The notes under the pieces are model-generated. The model ran no database searches and was not told where the DNA came from. It saw only the letters and a list, made by a program, of their open reading frames with translations. Both the position numbers and the translations under genes were made by a program. Shown piece after piece: positions 1-7,633 of a stretch of 34,009 nucleotides of DNA. This stretch comes from an uncultured Lachnospiraceae bacterium. GTDB lineage: Bacteria; Bacillota; Clostridia; Lachnospirales; Lachnospiraceae. The stretch's first letter is position 1. Each line of letters starts with the position of its first letter. The stretch covers positions 1 to 34,009 of the forward strand of contig CAMLYL010000025.1 in NCBI GenBank assembly GCA_946491665.1, read 5' to 3'.

Positions 1-2
1 TG

Positions 3-689
3 CAGAATAATAATCTGGAGATTCAGCCCGCCGAGTTTGTCTGCATTGTCGGAGCTTCGGGCTGCGGAAAAACAACGCTTCTGAACCTGATTGCCGGTCT
101 TGAAACACCGACTTCCGGCGAAGTAACAATCGACGGAAAAAAAATTACCAAACCCGGAGCGGACCGTACTGTTATGTTTCAGGAACACGGTCTTTACCCC
201 TGGCTGAATGTGGAGGAAAACGTAAAATTTCCTCTGAAGCTGGCAGGCGTATCTCCGGAAGAACAGGAAAAAAGAGCCGGTTATTATCTGGAAATGGTCG
301 GTCTTTCTGATTTTAAAAAATACCCCATTCATGAGATCTCAGGCGGTATGAAACAGCGTACCGCCCTCGCAAGAGCTCTGACCATGGATTCCAAGATACT
401 TTTGATGGATGAGCCATTTTCTGCCCTGGATAAGCAGACGGCAAACCAGCTTCGTGAGGAGCTGGAAAAAATCTGGCTGGAAACCCATAAGACAGTCTTT
501 TTTATCACGCACAGTGTGGAAGAAGCTGTTTATCTGGGAGACCGGGTTGTCGTACTCTCTCCCAAAACCTGTTCCATCCGGCAGATCTTTGATGTTCCGC
601 TGGAACGTCCGCGGCACATTTACGCGCCGGAATTTGTGGAACTGCGGCATCAGATACTGGATATCATCAAAGGAGAAAACACTTTATGA
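3..689 (+). CDS. ABC transporter ATP-binding protein, nitrate/sulfonate/taurine type (5' partial)
   Basis: This is the ATPase of an importer of the SsuB/TauB/NrtD type. The reading frame is open from the left edge, so the N-terminus lies outside the window; 228 codons remain. Walker A (GASGCGKTT) lies near position 51-77, the signature ISGGMKQR near 333-356 and Walker B (ILLMDEP) near 393-413, followed by a switch histidine in FFITHSVEEA. The stop overlaps the start of the permease gene by 4 nt (ATGA), so the two are translationally coupled. The family takes up sulfonates, taurine, nitrate, bicarbonate or pyrimidine precursors; the substrate cannot be told from this subunit, and the binding protein is not in the window. 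Confidence 0.93.
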   Translation, partial: QNNNLEIQPAEFVCIVGASGCGKTTLLNLIAGLETPTSGEVTIDGKKITKPGADRTVMFQEHGLYPWLNVEENVKFPLKLAGVSPEEQEKRAGYYLEMVGLSDFKKYPIHEISGGMKQRTALARALTMDSKILLMDEPFSALDKQTANQLREELEKIWLETHKTVFFITHSVEEAVYLGDRVVVLSPKTCSIRQIFDVPLERPRHIYAPEFVELRHQILDIIKGENTL

Positions 690-1447
690 GCATATTAATT
701 TTCCTCATTATTATCATCCTCGCATGGCAGGGGTTTTATTTCATTGGCGTCGATGTGCTGGAACTGGTAAAACCTTATGCCGTTCCTTCTCCCCTCGGCG
801 TGGGACAGCGCCTGATAGAACTGTGCAGCGACGGTTCTCTGTTTCAGGCAATCGGCAATTCTCTTCTCAGAGGTGTAGCCGGTTTTGCGATTGCCGTACT
901 TATTGGTCTGGTTCTCGGACTGCTGATGAATCATTTTAAGTTCCTGGGAAAGAATCTGAAACCGATTATCCTGGGAATTCAGACGCTTCCCAGTGTCTGC
1001 TGGGTGCCCTTTTCTATCCTGTGGTTCGGCCTCTCCACCCAGGCAATTCTGTTTGTTGTTGTAATGGGATCCGCTTTCAGCATTGCGATCTCTGTTACGA
1101 ATGCAATACAGAACATTCAGCCCATTTATAAAAAGGCTGCACTGACAATGGGCGCCACAAACCGGCAGATGTATCTGCATGTAGTTCTTCCGGCCGCTCT
1201 TCCGGAACTGATTACCGGATTGAAACAGGGATGGTCTTTTGCCTGGAGAGCCCTGATGTCCGGCGAAGTTATGACGACTTCCATCGGACTTGGCCAGACA
1301 CTGATTATGGGCCGCGACCTGGCCGATATCGACCAGGTAATGCTGGTTATGATTGTGATCGTAGTAATTGGAATTGTAATTGACAAATTTATCTTCAGCT
1401 CTATTGAGAAGAAGGTATTAAAGAAACGCGGTCTTACCGTATCATAA
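686..1447 (+). CDS. ABC transporter permease, SsuC/TauC type
   Basis: A 253-residue inner-membrane permease of the binding-protein-dependent transport family. It has about six hydrophobic segments, starting with an N-terminal helix at residues 3-20. The cytoplasmic coupling (EAA) loop is seen around residues 150-180 (KKAALTMGATNRQM, followed by VVLPAALPELITGLKQGW), the usual form in SsuC/TauC/NrtB permeases. It pairs with the ATPase immediately upstream, whose stop overlaps its ATG by 4 nt, with an AGGAG site 11 nt before the start. The gene runs 14 nt into the end of the convergent hydrolase gene, so no separate terminator exists between them. Substrate unknown. Confidence 0.93.
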   Translation: MSILIFLIIIILAWQGFYFIGVDVLELVKPYAVPSPLGVGQRLIELCSDGSLFQAIGNSLLRGVAGFAIAVLIGLVLGLLMNHFKFLGKNLKPIILGIQTLPSVCWVPFSILWFGLSTQAILFVVVMGSAFSIAISVTNAIQNIQPIYKKAALTMGATNRQMYLHVVLPAALPELITGLKQGWSFAWRALMSGEVMTTSIGLGQTLIMGRDLADIDQVMLVMIVIVVIGIVIDKFIFSSIEKKVLKKRGLTVS

Positions 1448-2204
1448 GTTTTTTCATAAAACGGACAGAATACTCTGCCGCTTTCCAGCGGTCATCTCCC
1501 TCAAATCCATGACCGCCTCCTCGAATTACTTTCAGTTCGGCAGATTCGTAGATCTGTACTGCTTTCTCAGAGACAGAACGCGGTACCAGATCATCTCTGT
1601 CGCCGTGAATGATCAGCACATTCTTTTTATAATCCGCTATTTTACAGTAAACAGGAATTCTCAGGGCGTCTCTGATATACTGCTCCCCCATCCGCAGTCC
1701 GAAAAAATCATATCGTTCCGGCGCCGGAAGACCGGCGCGTTTTTCTGCGTCTTCCCGGATGTTGAAAGCCGGATACCAGAGGATCAGGCCGGATACTGAC
1801 TCCGGCTGTTCTGCGGCAGCAACAGCCGAGACATATCCTCCCTGACTCTCTCCCATGAGAAAAATATTGCGGGAATCAATATCATTTCGTTTCTTTATTT
1901 CTGTCAGAACCGTATGCAGGTCATCGATTTCCGTCTGAACGGACATTTTTTCAAAATCACCGTCGCTGAGGCTTTCAGGTCCTCCCCCGCAGAAATCAAA
2001 CAGAAAGCAGCTGATTCCCTCCCCGGCCAGAACCGGTCCGTAATGTTCCAGTTCCCGGTAATTGCTTCCCAGACCGTGAGAAAAAACAGCAAGGGGATAT
2101 TTTGCGCATCTGCCGCCGTGCCCTTCCGGCAGATACAGGCGGCCGTGTATTTTCATACCTTCTCTGCTGAAAACGATATCTTCTGAGCGGGTAAAATCTG
2201 CCAT
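1434..2204 (-). CDS. alpha/beta hydrolase (serine esterase/peptidase-like)
   Basis: A 256-residue cytoplasmic alpha/beta-hydrolase. The nucleophile elbow is GESQGG with Ser120; the acid is probably Asp204 in the HGDRDDLVP motif and the base His232 in GGGHGF. An oxyanion HG motif (FSHGLGSNY) is at residues 41-49. The fold resembles dienelactone hydrolase or S9-type acyl-aminoacyl peptidases and feruloyl/cinnamoyl esterases, but the substrate is not predictable. Its ATG overlaps the rhomboid stop by one base (TGATG), so it is the last gene of a dtd, rhomboid, hydrolase operon. Its 3' end overlaps the convergent permease by 14 nt. Confidence 0.88.
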   Translation of the reverse strand: MADFTRSEDIVFSREGMKIHGRLYLPEGHGGRCAKYPLAVFSHGLGSNYRELEHYGPVLAGEGISCFLFDFCGGGPESLSDGDFEKMSVQTEIDDLHTVLTEIKKRNDIDSRNIFLMGESQGGYVSAVAAAEQPESVSGLILWYPAFNIREDAEKRAGLPAPERYDFFGLRMGEQYIRDALRIPVYCKIADYKKNVLIIHGDRDDLVPRSVSEKAVQIYESAELKVIRGGGHGFEGDDRWKAAEYSVRFMKKLMIR

Positions 2205-2791
2205 CAGCGTCTCCTCCCTCTTCCATTCCTTCTGTTCAGCGCAAAGCCGACAACAGCTCCGATTACGCCGCCGATAATATGTCCCAGATTGGAGACATTA
2301 TCGTGAGCCGTGATTCCCTCATAAATCTGCTGTCCCAGATAGATAGCTGCCACCAGGAGGAAGGTAAGAGGAATCTCACGCTCATTCAAGCTGGTAAAGG
2401 AGGACAGCAGAATAAATGCAAAACAGATCCCGCTGGCTCCGCACAGCGCCACATTCCAGAAGAAAATATAGTTTATCAGGCTGGTTACGACTGCCGTAAT
2501 TGCAATAATCTGCAGAATCCTTACAAAACCGTACTTTTCTTCCAGAAGAGGTCCCAAAAGCAGAATATAGCCCATATTTCCGATGAAATGAGTCCATCCG
2601 TCATGGCCGAATATGTAAGTAAAAAATCTGACATAAGTCAGAGGATCTCTGAGCGAAGAATGATAGGTTACAAACAGCAGGTCATTGCTTCTGCCATCGG
2701 TGGCCATATTGATCAGCATCACGATAAAACAAATTCCCACAAATCCGAGGATCACCGGTGAATTAAAGGAAATTTTCCAACGTTTATTCAT
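2204..2791 (-). CDS. rhomboid family intramembrane serine protease
   Basis: A 195-residue polytopic membrane protein of the GlpG/rhomboid family, which cleaves transmembrane segments of other membrane proteins. Catalytic Ser120 is in the GASG motif and the partner His171 is in NLGHIIGG. The HxxxN motif of the second core helix (H68, N72 in GWTHFIGNM) is present. Six hydrophobic segments are visible, and the C-terminus is a short basic tail rich in Arg. It lies 18 nt after dtd and overlaps the hydrolase start by 1 nt. All key residues are present, so it is likely active; natural substrates are unknown. Confidence 0.92.
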   Translation of the reverse strand: MNKRWKISFNSPVILGFVGICFIVMLINMATDGRSNDLLFVTYHSSLRDPLTYVRFFTYIFGHDGWTHFIGNMGYILLLGPLLEEKYGFVRILQIIAITAVVTSLINYIFFWNVALCGASGICFAFILLSSFTSLNEREIPLTFLLVAAIYLGQQIYEGITAHDNVSNLGHIIGGVIGAVVGFALNRRNGRGRRR

Positions 2792-2809
2792 TATTATATC
2801 TCCAAATTC

Positions 2810-3265
2810 TTATTTCGAAAAAAGCTCTTCTGAATCAAGCACTATGGTAAAAGGACCGTCATTTAACAGCTCCACTTTCATATCGGCGCCAAAACTTCCC
2901 TGTTCTACCACCGGCACCTGTTCCCGGCACTTTTCTATGATATAATCATACATTTCGCATGCCATCTCCGGAGCGCCTGCATGTATGAAAGAGGGGCGGT
3001 TACCCTTTCTGCAGTCTGCGTAAAGGGTAAACTGTGAAACCAGCAGAAGCTCTCCATCCACATCCTTCAGCGCCAGATTTGTCTTTCCGTTTTCATCCTC
3101 AAAAATCCGCAGTCCGATCATTTTCCGGATCATTTTATCTGCAATTTCTCTGGTATCTTCACTGCACACTCCGATCAGCACAAGAAAACCTCTGCGGATC
3201 TGACCGATCACTTCCTGTTCTGCTGTTACCGAAGCGTGGCTTACTCTCTGTATTACAAACCTCAT
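2810..3265 (-). CDS. dtd: D-aminoacyl-tRNA deacylase
   Basis: A 151-residue DTD that hydrolyses D-aminoacyl-tRNA (and Gly-tRNA-Ala), keeping D-amino acids out of protein. It starts with [14 protein letters not shown] and contains the [17 protein letters not shown] motif, whose SQxT element is catalytic, plus the C-terminal NxGP motif ([12 protein letters not shown]). The frame extends 25 codons upstream, but the conserved N-terminus and an AAAGGA site about 10 nt before this ATG fix the start at 3265. It is the first gene of a three-gene operon with rhomboid and hydrolase genes and is divergent from the TtcA-like gene across a 191-nt intergenic region. Confidence 0.97.
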   Translation of the reverse strand: MRFVIQRVSHASVTAEQEVIGQIRRGFLVLIGVCSEDTREIADKMIRKMIGLRIFEDENGKTNLALKDVDGELLLVSQFTLYADCRKGNRPSFIHAGAPEMACEMYDYIIEKCREQVPVVEQGSFGADMKVELLNDGPFTIVLDSEELFSK

Positions 3266-3353
3266 ATTTTCAAAATCCTTTCTAAAATAATTCTGTCTCA
3301 AGGGCTTTTCTATTTTAACCCAGATAAACCGGAAAAGCAATGGCTGAAAGCCG

Positions 3354-3382
3354 TTGCCGACTTCCTTTTCATCGTGTATAAT
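3354..3382 (+). promoter_or_regulatory. sigma-A type promoter of the ttcA-like gene
   Basis: A -35 hexamer TTGCCG (3354-3359) and a perfect -10 TATAAT (3377-3382) are separated by 17 bp. They lie about 75 bp upstream of the ttcA-like ATG. This is a match by eye; no transcription start is known. Confidence 0.6.
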
Positions 3383-3456
3383 ATCTATGGTTCAGACAGG
3401 TGTCTGCAGCCTGATCTGTCCATAAATATTTTACAGAAGACTGAGGCCTTTACAAT

Positions 3457-4209
3457 ATGACATTACGAAGACTTATGAGCCTTGTAAGAAAGGCGATAGA
3501 CGATTACAATCTGATCGAAGAAAACGATAAAATTGCCGTGGGTATTTCCGGCGGAAAAGATTCCCTGACGCTGCTGTATGCCTTGGCGGGAATCCGCCGC
3601 TTTTATCCCAGACATTTTGAACTGACTGCTGTCTGCGTGGATCTGGGGTTTGAGGGATTTGATCTGTCCCCTGTAGAGCAGCTTTGCCGGGAACTGGATG
3701 TCCCCTTTCATGTAGTGCATTCTGATATCGGCAGAATTATTTTTGAAGACCGGAAGGAAAAAAATCCCTGCTCGCTGTGTGCAAAGATGCGGAAAGGAGC
3801 CCTGAACACTGCCATGAAGGAGCTGGGCTGCAATAAAGTCGCCTATGCCCATCACAGAGATGATGTGGTGGAAACGATGATGCTGTCTCTGATTTATGAG
3901 GGACATTTTTACTGTTTCGCGCCGAAAACATATCTGGACAGAATGGATCTGACGGTGATCCGGCCCATGATTTATGTACAGGAGGCGGATGTAATCGGTT
4001 TTAAAAACAAATACAATCTTCCAATCGTAAAGAATCCCTGCCCCGCTGACGGCTATACAAAACGGGAGTACGCCAAAGATCTGGTAAATCAGATCAACCG
4101 GGAGAATCCCGGGGCAAAGGACCGCTTTTTTACTGCTGTTGTGAACAGCAAAATAAAGGGATGGGACAAAAGCGCTCTGAACCCGGATGCAGAACATACC
4201 GGAGAATAA
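3457..4209 (+). CDS. PP-loop ATPase, TtcA-like tRNA thiolation family
   Basis: A 250-residue N-type ATP pyrophosphatase. The PP-loop SGGKDS is at residues 31-36, and a CxxC pair (C105, C108 in PCSLC) is followed by a third cysteine (C195 in NPCPADG). That is the pattern of the Fe-S dependent TtcA/TtuA family, which thiolates tRNA (2-thiocytidine 32 in E. coli). Firmicute members of this group are often annotated as TtcA, but the exact tRNA position in this organism is not established, so no symbol is given. The Shine-Dalgarno site is weak (GAGG about 10 nt before the ATG). The recombinase gene follows 36 nt downstream on the same strand. Confidence 0.85.
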   Translation: MTLRRLMSLVRKAIDDYNLIEENDKIAVGISGGKDSLTLLYALAGIRRFYPRHFELTAVCVDLGFEGFDLSPVEQLCRELDVPFHVVHSDIGRIIFEDRKEKNPCSLCAKMRKGALNTAMKELGCNKVAYAHHRDDVVETMMLSLIYEGHFYCFAPKTYLDRMDLTVIRPMIYVQEADVIGFKNKYNLPIVKNPCPADGYTKREYAKDLVNQINRENPGAKDRFFTAVVNSKIKGWDKSALNPDAEHTGE

Positions 4210-4245
4210 AAGCTTTCAAAGTCAGAAGGATATGGTGAAACCAGA

Positions 4246-5313
4246 ATGAAAGAACGTGCTTATCATGAAAAGGTAAATATTGAGAATGAGAAAAAACTCC
4301 GGGAGCTGACGGCGGAGCTCCCCCGGTTCTGCCGGGAATTTTTTATCGGAATCGAGCCCACCACTTCTTCCCGGACACGGATTGCCTATGCCTATGATCT
4401 GGGGGTTTTTTTTAATTACCTTCATGAGAACAATCCTGCTTTGTCGAAAACGGAAATTACAGATTTTCCCATTTCCATCCTGGAGCAGATCACAGCGCTG
4501 GATATTGAGGAATATATGATGTATCTGAAGTATTATACACACAACGGGGTGGAACACACCAACGATGAACGGGGACTGATGCGCAAGCTGGCGACTCTGC
4601 GCAGCTTTTATAATTATTTCTTCCGCAAAGAAATAATCGAAAAAAATCCCGCGGCTCTGGTGCAGATGCCCAAACGCCATGAGAAAAATATTGTCCGGCT
4701 GGACATTGACGAAATTGCAATTCTTCTGGATGAGGCTGAATCCGGGGAGAAACTGACCGACCGCCAGAAAATCTACCATGAAAAAACAAAAACACGGGAT
4801 CTGGCCATTTTAACGCTTCTGCTGGGAACCGGTATCCGGGTATCCGAATGTGTGGGGCTGGATATCAATGATATTGATGCGAAAAATAATGGCATCAAAA
4901 TTCATCGGAAAGGCGGAAAGGAAATGATGGTTTATTTCGGTGATGAAGTGGCCGAAGCCCTGGATCATTATCTGGATGAACGATTGGCAATGACTCCTCA
5001 GGAAGGAAGCTCCGAGGCGCTGTTCCTCTCACTTCAGAACCGCAGAATCAGTGTACGTTCTGTAGAAAATCTGGTGAAAAAATATTCGAGACTGGTAACA
5101 ACTGTGAAAAACATTACGCCCCATAAGCTCCGCAGTACTTACGGAACGAATCTTTACCGGGAAACCGGCGATATTTATCTGGTGGCTGATGTGCTGGGGC
5201 ATTCCGATGTAAATACCACCCGGCGGCATTACGCGGCTCAGGCTGACGAACGGCGCCGGATGGCGGCAAAAGCTGTCAGACTGCGCGAAAAACACGATAA
5301 CGATACGGAATAA
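4246..5313 (+). CDS. tyrosine recombinase, XerS-like
   Basis: A 355-residue tyrosine recombinase with an N-terminal SAM-like core-binding domain (about 30-140) and a catalytic domain (about 150-345). All active-site residues are present: R198 (TGIRVSE), K222 (RKGGK), H293 and R296 (HKLR), H319 (LGHS) and nucleophile Y329 (RRHYA). Length and layout match the single-chain chromosome-dimer recombinase XerS of streptococci (about 356 residues) better than 300-residue XerC/XerD, with extra N-terminal residues and an insert before R198. There are no phage or plasmid genes nearby; it lies between housekeeping genes and lexA, which favours a chromosomal role. A GGTGAA site precedes the ATG. Confidence 0.85.
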   Translation: MKERAYHEKVNIENEKKLRELTAELPRFCREFFIGIEPTTSSRTRIAYAYDLGVFFNYLHENNPALSKTEITDFPISILEQITALDIEEYMMYLKYYTHNGVEHTNDERGLMRKLATLRSFYNYFFRKEIIEKNPAALVQMPKRHEKNIVRLDIDEIAILLDEAESGEKLTDRQKIYHEKTKTRDLAILTLLLGTGIRVSECVGLDINDIDAKNNGIKIHRKGGKEMMVYFGDEVAEALDHYLDERLAMTPQEGSSEALFLSLQNRRISVRSVENLVKKYSRLVTTVKNITPHKLRSTYGTNLYRETGDIYLVADVLGHSDVNTTRRHYAAQADERRRMAAKAVRLREKHDNDTE

Positions 5314-5331
5314 ATAAAAGAAAACTTTCTG

Positions 5332-5373
5332 TCTGCCGGGCTTTTCTGATCTTACATCACGAAGCCCGGCAGA
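5332..5373. terminator. hairpin between convergent recombinase and lexA genes
   Basis: Inverted repeat TCTGCCGGGCTT (5332-5343) and its exact complement (5362-5373) form a 12-bp stem with an 18-nt loop in the 66-bp gap between the two stops. The flanks are only moderately T-rich (best on the minus strand), so it may serve as a bidirectional terminator. Confidence 0.55.
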
Positions 5374-5379
5374 ATCTGA

Positions 5380-5997
5380 CTACATCATAAAGCGAAACAC
5401 TCCGATTACCTTTCCCATAACAGAAACCTCAGGAACAATAATGGGATCCATAGTGTCATTCTCCGGCTGAAGCCTGAAATGACCGTCCTCCTTATAGAAA
5501 GTCTTCACTGTGGCAGAATCATCCACCAGGGCTACTACCATCTCTCCATTACGGGCAACCTCCTGCTGTTTTACCAGCACATAATCTCCATCCAGAATAC
5601 CGGCGTTGATCATGCTCTCCCCCTTCACCTTCAGCATATAAGTGGGGGCGTTGGGCATTACCTCTGCCGGAATCGGGAAATAACTTTCTATATTCTGCTC
5701 GGCAAAAATCGGCTCGCCGGCCGCCACCTGTCCGACAATGGGAACATTCACCATCTCTCTCCTGGTAAGATTAAAAGAATCATCACAGATCTCAATCGTC
5801 CGGGGCTTCGTAGGATCGCGGTGTATATATCCGTTCTTCTCCAGAGTCTCAAGGTGCGCATGTACAGAAGATGTGGACTTCAGATGAACCGCTTCGCAGA
5901 TTTCACGCACTGAAGGCGGATATCCCTTCTGAAGAATCTGTGACTTGATATATTCCAGAATCTCCTGCTGTTTATCGCTGATCTTTCCCTTTGCCAT
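5380..5997 (-). CDS. lexA: SOS repressor LexA
   Basis: A 205-residue LexA. The N-terminal winged-helix DNA-binding domain (about 1-70) carries the recognition region SVREICEAVHLKSTSSVHAHL. The autocleavage site is Ala93-Gly94 (VAAGEP), and the catalytic dyad is Ser128 (KGESM) and Lys165 (ATVKTF), so the RecA-stimulated self-cleavage apparatus is intact. The frame runs 22 codons further upstream, but the start at 5997 has an AGGAGA site at good spacing and gives the family N-terminus MAKGKISDKQQEIL. It is divergent from a yneA-like gene; a cluster of CGAAC-N4-GTTYG-like boxes lies between the two, as expected for an autoregulated lexA. Confidence 0.98.
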   Translation of the reverse strand: MAKGKISDKQQEILEYIKSQILQKGYPPSVREICEAVHLKSTSSVHAHLETLEKNGYIHRDPTKPRTIEICDDSFNLTRREMVNVPIVGQVAAGEPIFAEQNIESYFPIPAEVMPNAPTYMLKVKGESMINAGILDGDYVLVKQQEVARNGEMVVALVDDSATVKTFYKEDGHFRLQPENDTMDPIIVPEVSVMGKVIGVFRFMM

Positions 5998-6034
5998 GAT
6001 ATAATTCTCCTGTTCGTAATAATAATTTAAAAAT

Positions 6035-6063
6035 ATCATACCATAAATCACTCCAAAAAGCAA
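6035..6063 (-). promoter_or_regulatory. probable lexA promoter
   Basis: On the minus strand, -35 TTGCTT (6058-6063) and -10 TATGAT (6035-6040) are spaced by 17 bp. The -10 lies about 38 bp before the lexA ATG. The nearest SOS box (6074-6087) is about 10 bp upstream of the -35. Confidence 0.5.
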
Positions 6064-6073
6064 ACATATATTC

Positions 6074-6164
6074 CGAACAAATTTTCGAAAATCTCATTGA
6101 CATACGAACAAATGTTTTGTATAATTCATTTAAGCCAAACAAACGTTCCGCGAACATGTGTTTT
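6074..6164. promoter_or_regulatory. cluster of four LexA (SOS) boxes
   Basis: Four matches to the Gram-positive SOS box CGAAC-N4-GTTCG lie in 91 bp. They are 6074-6087 (CGAACAAATTTTCG), 6105-6118 (CGAACAAATGTTTT), 6136-6149 (CAAACAAACGTTCC) and 6151-6164 (CGAACATGTGTTTT). The second sits between the -35 and -10 of the yneA-side promoter; the third and fourth lie just downstream of it. Consecutive box starts are 31, 31 and 15 bp apart. The match is by eye to the published Bacillus-type consensus. Confidence 0.8.
6097..6125 (+). promoter_or_regulatory. strong promoter of the yneA-like gene
   Basis: Perfect consensus -35 TTGACA (6097-6102) and perfect -10 TATAAT (6120-6125) with a 17-bp spacer. 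A LexA box (6105-6118) fills the spacer, so LexA binding should block polymerase directly. It lies about 60 bp upstream of the yneA-like ATG. Confidence 0.8.
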
Positions 6165-6182
6165 TTACTAGGAGAGATTGGA

Positions 6183-6524
6183 ATGAGTACATATCTGAAG
6201 AAAAATGAAAGACGGGCAAGAGCCAGAAGACAGTTCCTGATTATAACCGCAGCGTTTTTTGCGGCAGTATGCCTTTTCCTGCTGGGAGGCAGCCGTATGC
6301 GCTCTGCGCAGGTACAGGCATCCTCCAATCAGAATATTTACTATAAGTCGATCCGCATAAATGCCGGGGACACCCTGTGGGATCTTGCGGATGACTATAT
6401 GGGATCCGCCTATGAGGATAAGAATGCTTATATAAATGAAGTAAAAGAGATCAATCATATAACCGAAGCTGATCTGCAGGCGGGATCTTACATTATTGTT
6501 CCCTGTTCTGTTATTGCGGAATAA
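6183..6524 (+). CDS. yneA: YneA-like SOS cell-division suppressor (LysM protein)
   Basis: A 113-residue single-pass protein. A basic N-terminus is followed by a membrane helix at residues about 17-36 (FLIITAAFFAAVCLFLLGG) and an extracytoplasmic LysM domain at about 55-107 (INAGDTLWDLADDYMG, ending with GSYIIVPC). This matches B. subtilis YneA, which halts septation during the SOS response. Position is the strongest support: it is divergent from lexA and driven by a consensus promoter with LexA boxes. The ATG at 6183 has an AGGAGAG site; an earlier in-frame start exists but overlaps the operator region. YneA families are poorly conserved, so the name rests on architecture plus location. Confidence 0.85.
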   Translation: MSTYLKKNERRARARRQFLIITAAFFAAVCLFLLGGSRMRSAQVQASSNQNIYYKSIRINAGDTLWDLADDYMGSAYEDKNAYINEVKEINHITEADLQAGSYIIVPCSVIAE

Positions 6525-6606
6525 ATGCGCTGCATCGTATACAGGCACGAAAGGTGATTAACCGCGCTGTTTTGTCCGGCAGTTCATATTTTTTATATAA
6601 AAAATA

Positions 6607-6646
6607 TGCAGAGACGGTATATTTTCTGTCTCTGCAGATTTTGTTT
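6607..6646 (+). terminator. rho-independent terminator, probably bidirectional
   Basis: Stem TGCAGAGAC (6607-6615) pairs with GTCTCTGCA (6628-6636), loop 12 nt, followed by GATTTTGTTTTT on the plus strand. On the minus strand the same stem is followed by TATTTTTTATAT. It can therefore end both the yneA-like transcript and the rplU-rsfS cluster transcript arriving from the other side. Confidence 0.75.
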
Positions 6647-6701
6647 TTATCCTATAGCAAACGCTCCGCGGCAACCGCAGCGCCATATTGCTCACCGTAC
6701 A

Positions 6702-7058
6702 TTACAGCTCTTCCGGAGAGATAAATTTGCCATCCTGCCAGATTCTTTCCAGATCATAAAAGAGACGATCCTCTTTGGAGAAGAGGTGTACAATAATATC
6801 CTTATAATCCATTAACACCCAGCTGGATCTCTGATTGCCCTCTGTCTGGGCACATTTATATCCCTCTTTATAAAGTTCCTCTTCCACTGCGTCCATCATA
6901 GCCTGCAGCTGATTCGCATTTGCCGCGCTGGCAATCACAAAATAATCTGCTATAACAGAGATGCCGCTGATATCAATGATCTGAATATCTTCCGCCTTTT
7001 TTTCGGATAACGCATGGCAGGCAAGCTTCGCCATCTCTTTTGAAACATTTTCACTCAT
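6702..7058 (-). CDS. rsfS: ribosomal silencing factor RsfS
   Basis: A 118-residue RsfS/Iojap (DUF143) protein, which binds ribosomal protein L14 and blocks joining of the ribosomal subunits when nutrients are low. Family hallmarks are DIQIIDISGISVIADYFVIASA near residues 24-45 and the C-terminal part with WVLMDYKDIIVHLF, DRLFYDLERIW. The ATG overlaps the yqeK stop by 4 nt. It is the last gene of the cluster and is followed by the bidirectional terminator at 6607-6646. Confidence 0.97.
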   Translation of the reverse strand: MSENVSKEMAKLACHALSEKKAEDIQIIDISGISVIADYFVIASAANANQLQAMMDAVEEELYKEGYKCAQTEGNQRSSWVLMDYKDIIVHLFSKEDRLFYDLERIWQDGKFISPEEL

Positions 7059-7633
7059 AACCCTTTCCTTTCCTCCTTATAAAACAGATATGCCTGGTAA
7101 GTTGTAGGATCGATCGTCTGATCCGGATTGCTCTGCAGATAAGAGACAGTATCCTCTAAAATTCTGTATGTGGCTTCATCCAGATCCTCCTGCGCAAGAT
7201 TACGCAGCTCTTTCAGATGGGGCGCCTTATCCCGTCCCGGTTCAATATAATCTGATACAAATATGATTTTGTCCAGAAGATTCATTCGAATACAGCCGGT
7301 TGTGTGTACACGGATCGCATGAAGAATTTCCTCATCCTCCACGCCATACCTGTATTCCGCTGCGAGAGCGCCGCATTTTGCATGAAGCAGAGCCGGGGCT
7401 CCCCGTTCCGCGTCAGTGATGCTCACGCCATATTCGCGGCACATGGCTACTTTCTGATCGTCTGGAATTCCTTTGGCACAGTCATGAAGAAGTGCGGCAA
7501 GCTTCGCTTTTTTTACATCATATCCGTAAATTTCCGCAAGTTTTCCGGCCGTCTCTACAACTCCCATCGTATGTTTATAACGGGATGGCTTCATATCCTT
7601 CTTCAATGCCTTGTAAATCTCATCATATTTCAT
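7055..7633 (-). CDS. yqeK: HD-domain Ap4A hydrolase YqeK
   Basis: A 192-residue HD-domain phosphohydrolase. Homologues are symmetrical bis(5'-nucleosyl)-tetraphosphatases that cut Ap4A to two ADP. The metal-binding residues are visible: His21 (RYKHTMG), the His50-Asp51 pair (LLHDCAKG) and later histidines in LLHAKCG and RVHTTG. The reading frame is longer, but family length and the conserved MKYDEIYKALKK start favour ATG 7633; 7639 and 7642 are alternatives. The gene overlaps the end of nadD by 11 nt and the rsfS start by 4 nt, giving a tightly coupled nadD-yqeK-rsfS group that is conserved in Firmicutes. Confidence 0.95.
   Translation of the reverse strand: MKYDEIYKALKKDMKPSRYKHTMGVVETAGKLAEIYGYDVKKAKLAALLHDCAKGIPDDQKVAMCREYGVSITDAERGAPALLHAKCGALAAEYRYGVEDEEILHAIRVHTTGCIRMNLLDKIIFVSDYIEPGRDKAPHLKELRNLAQEDLDEATYRILEDTVSYLQSNPDQTIDPTTYQAYLFYKEERKGL

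Noticed and set aside
6606-6815. Plus-strand reading frame of 69 codons between the yneA-like gene and rsfS
   Set aside because: It starts in the terminator stem, lacks a ribosome binding site, runs antisense into rsfS and has no family resemblance.
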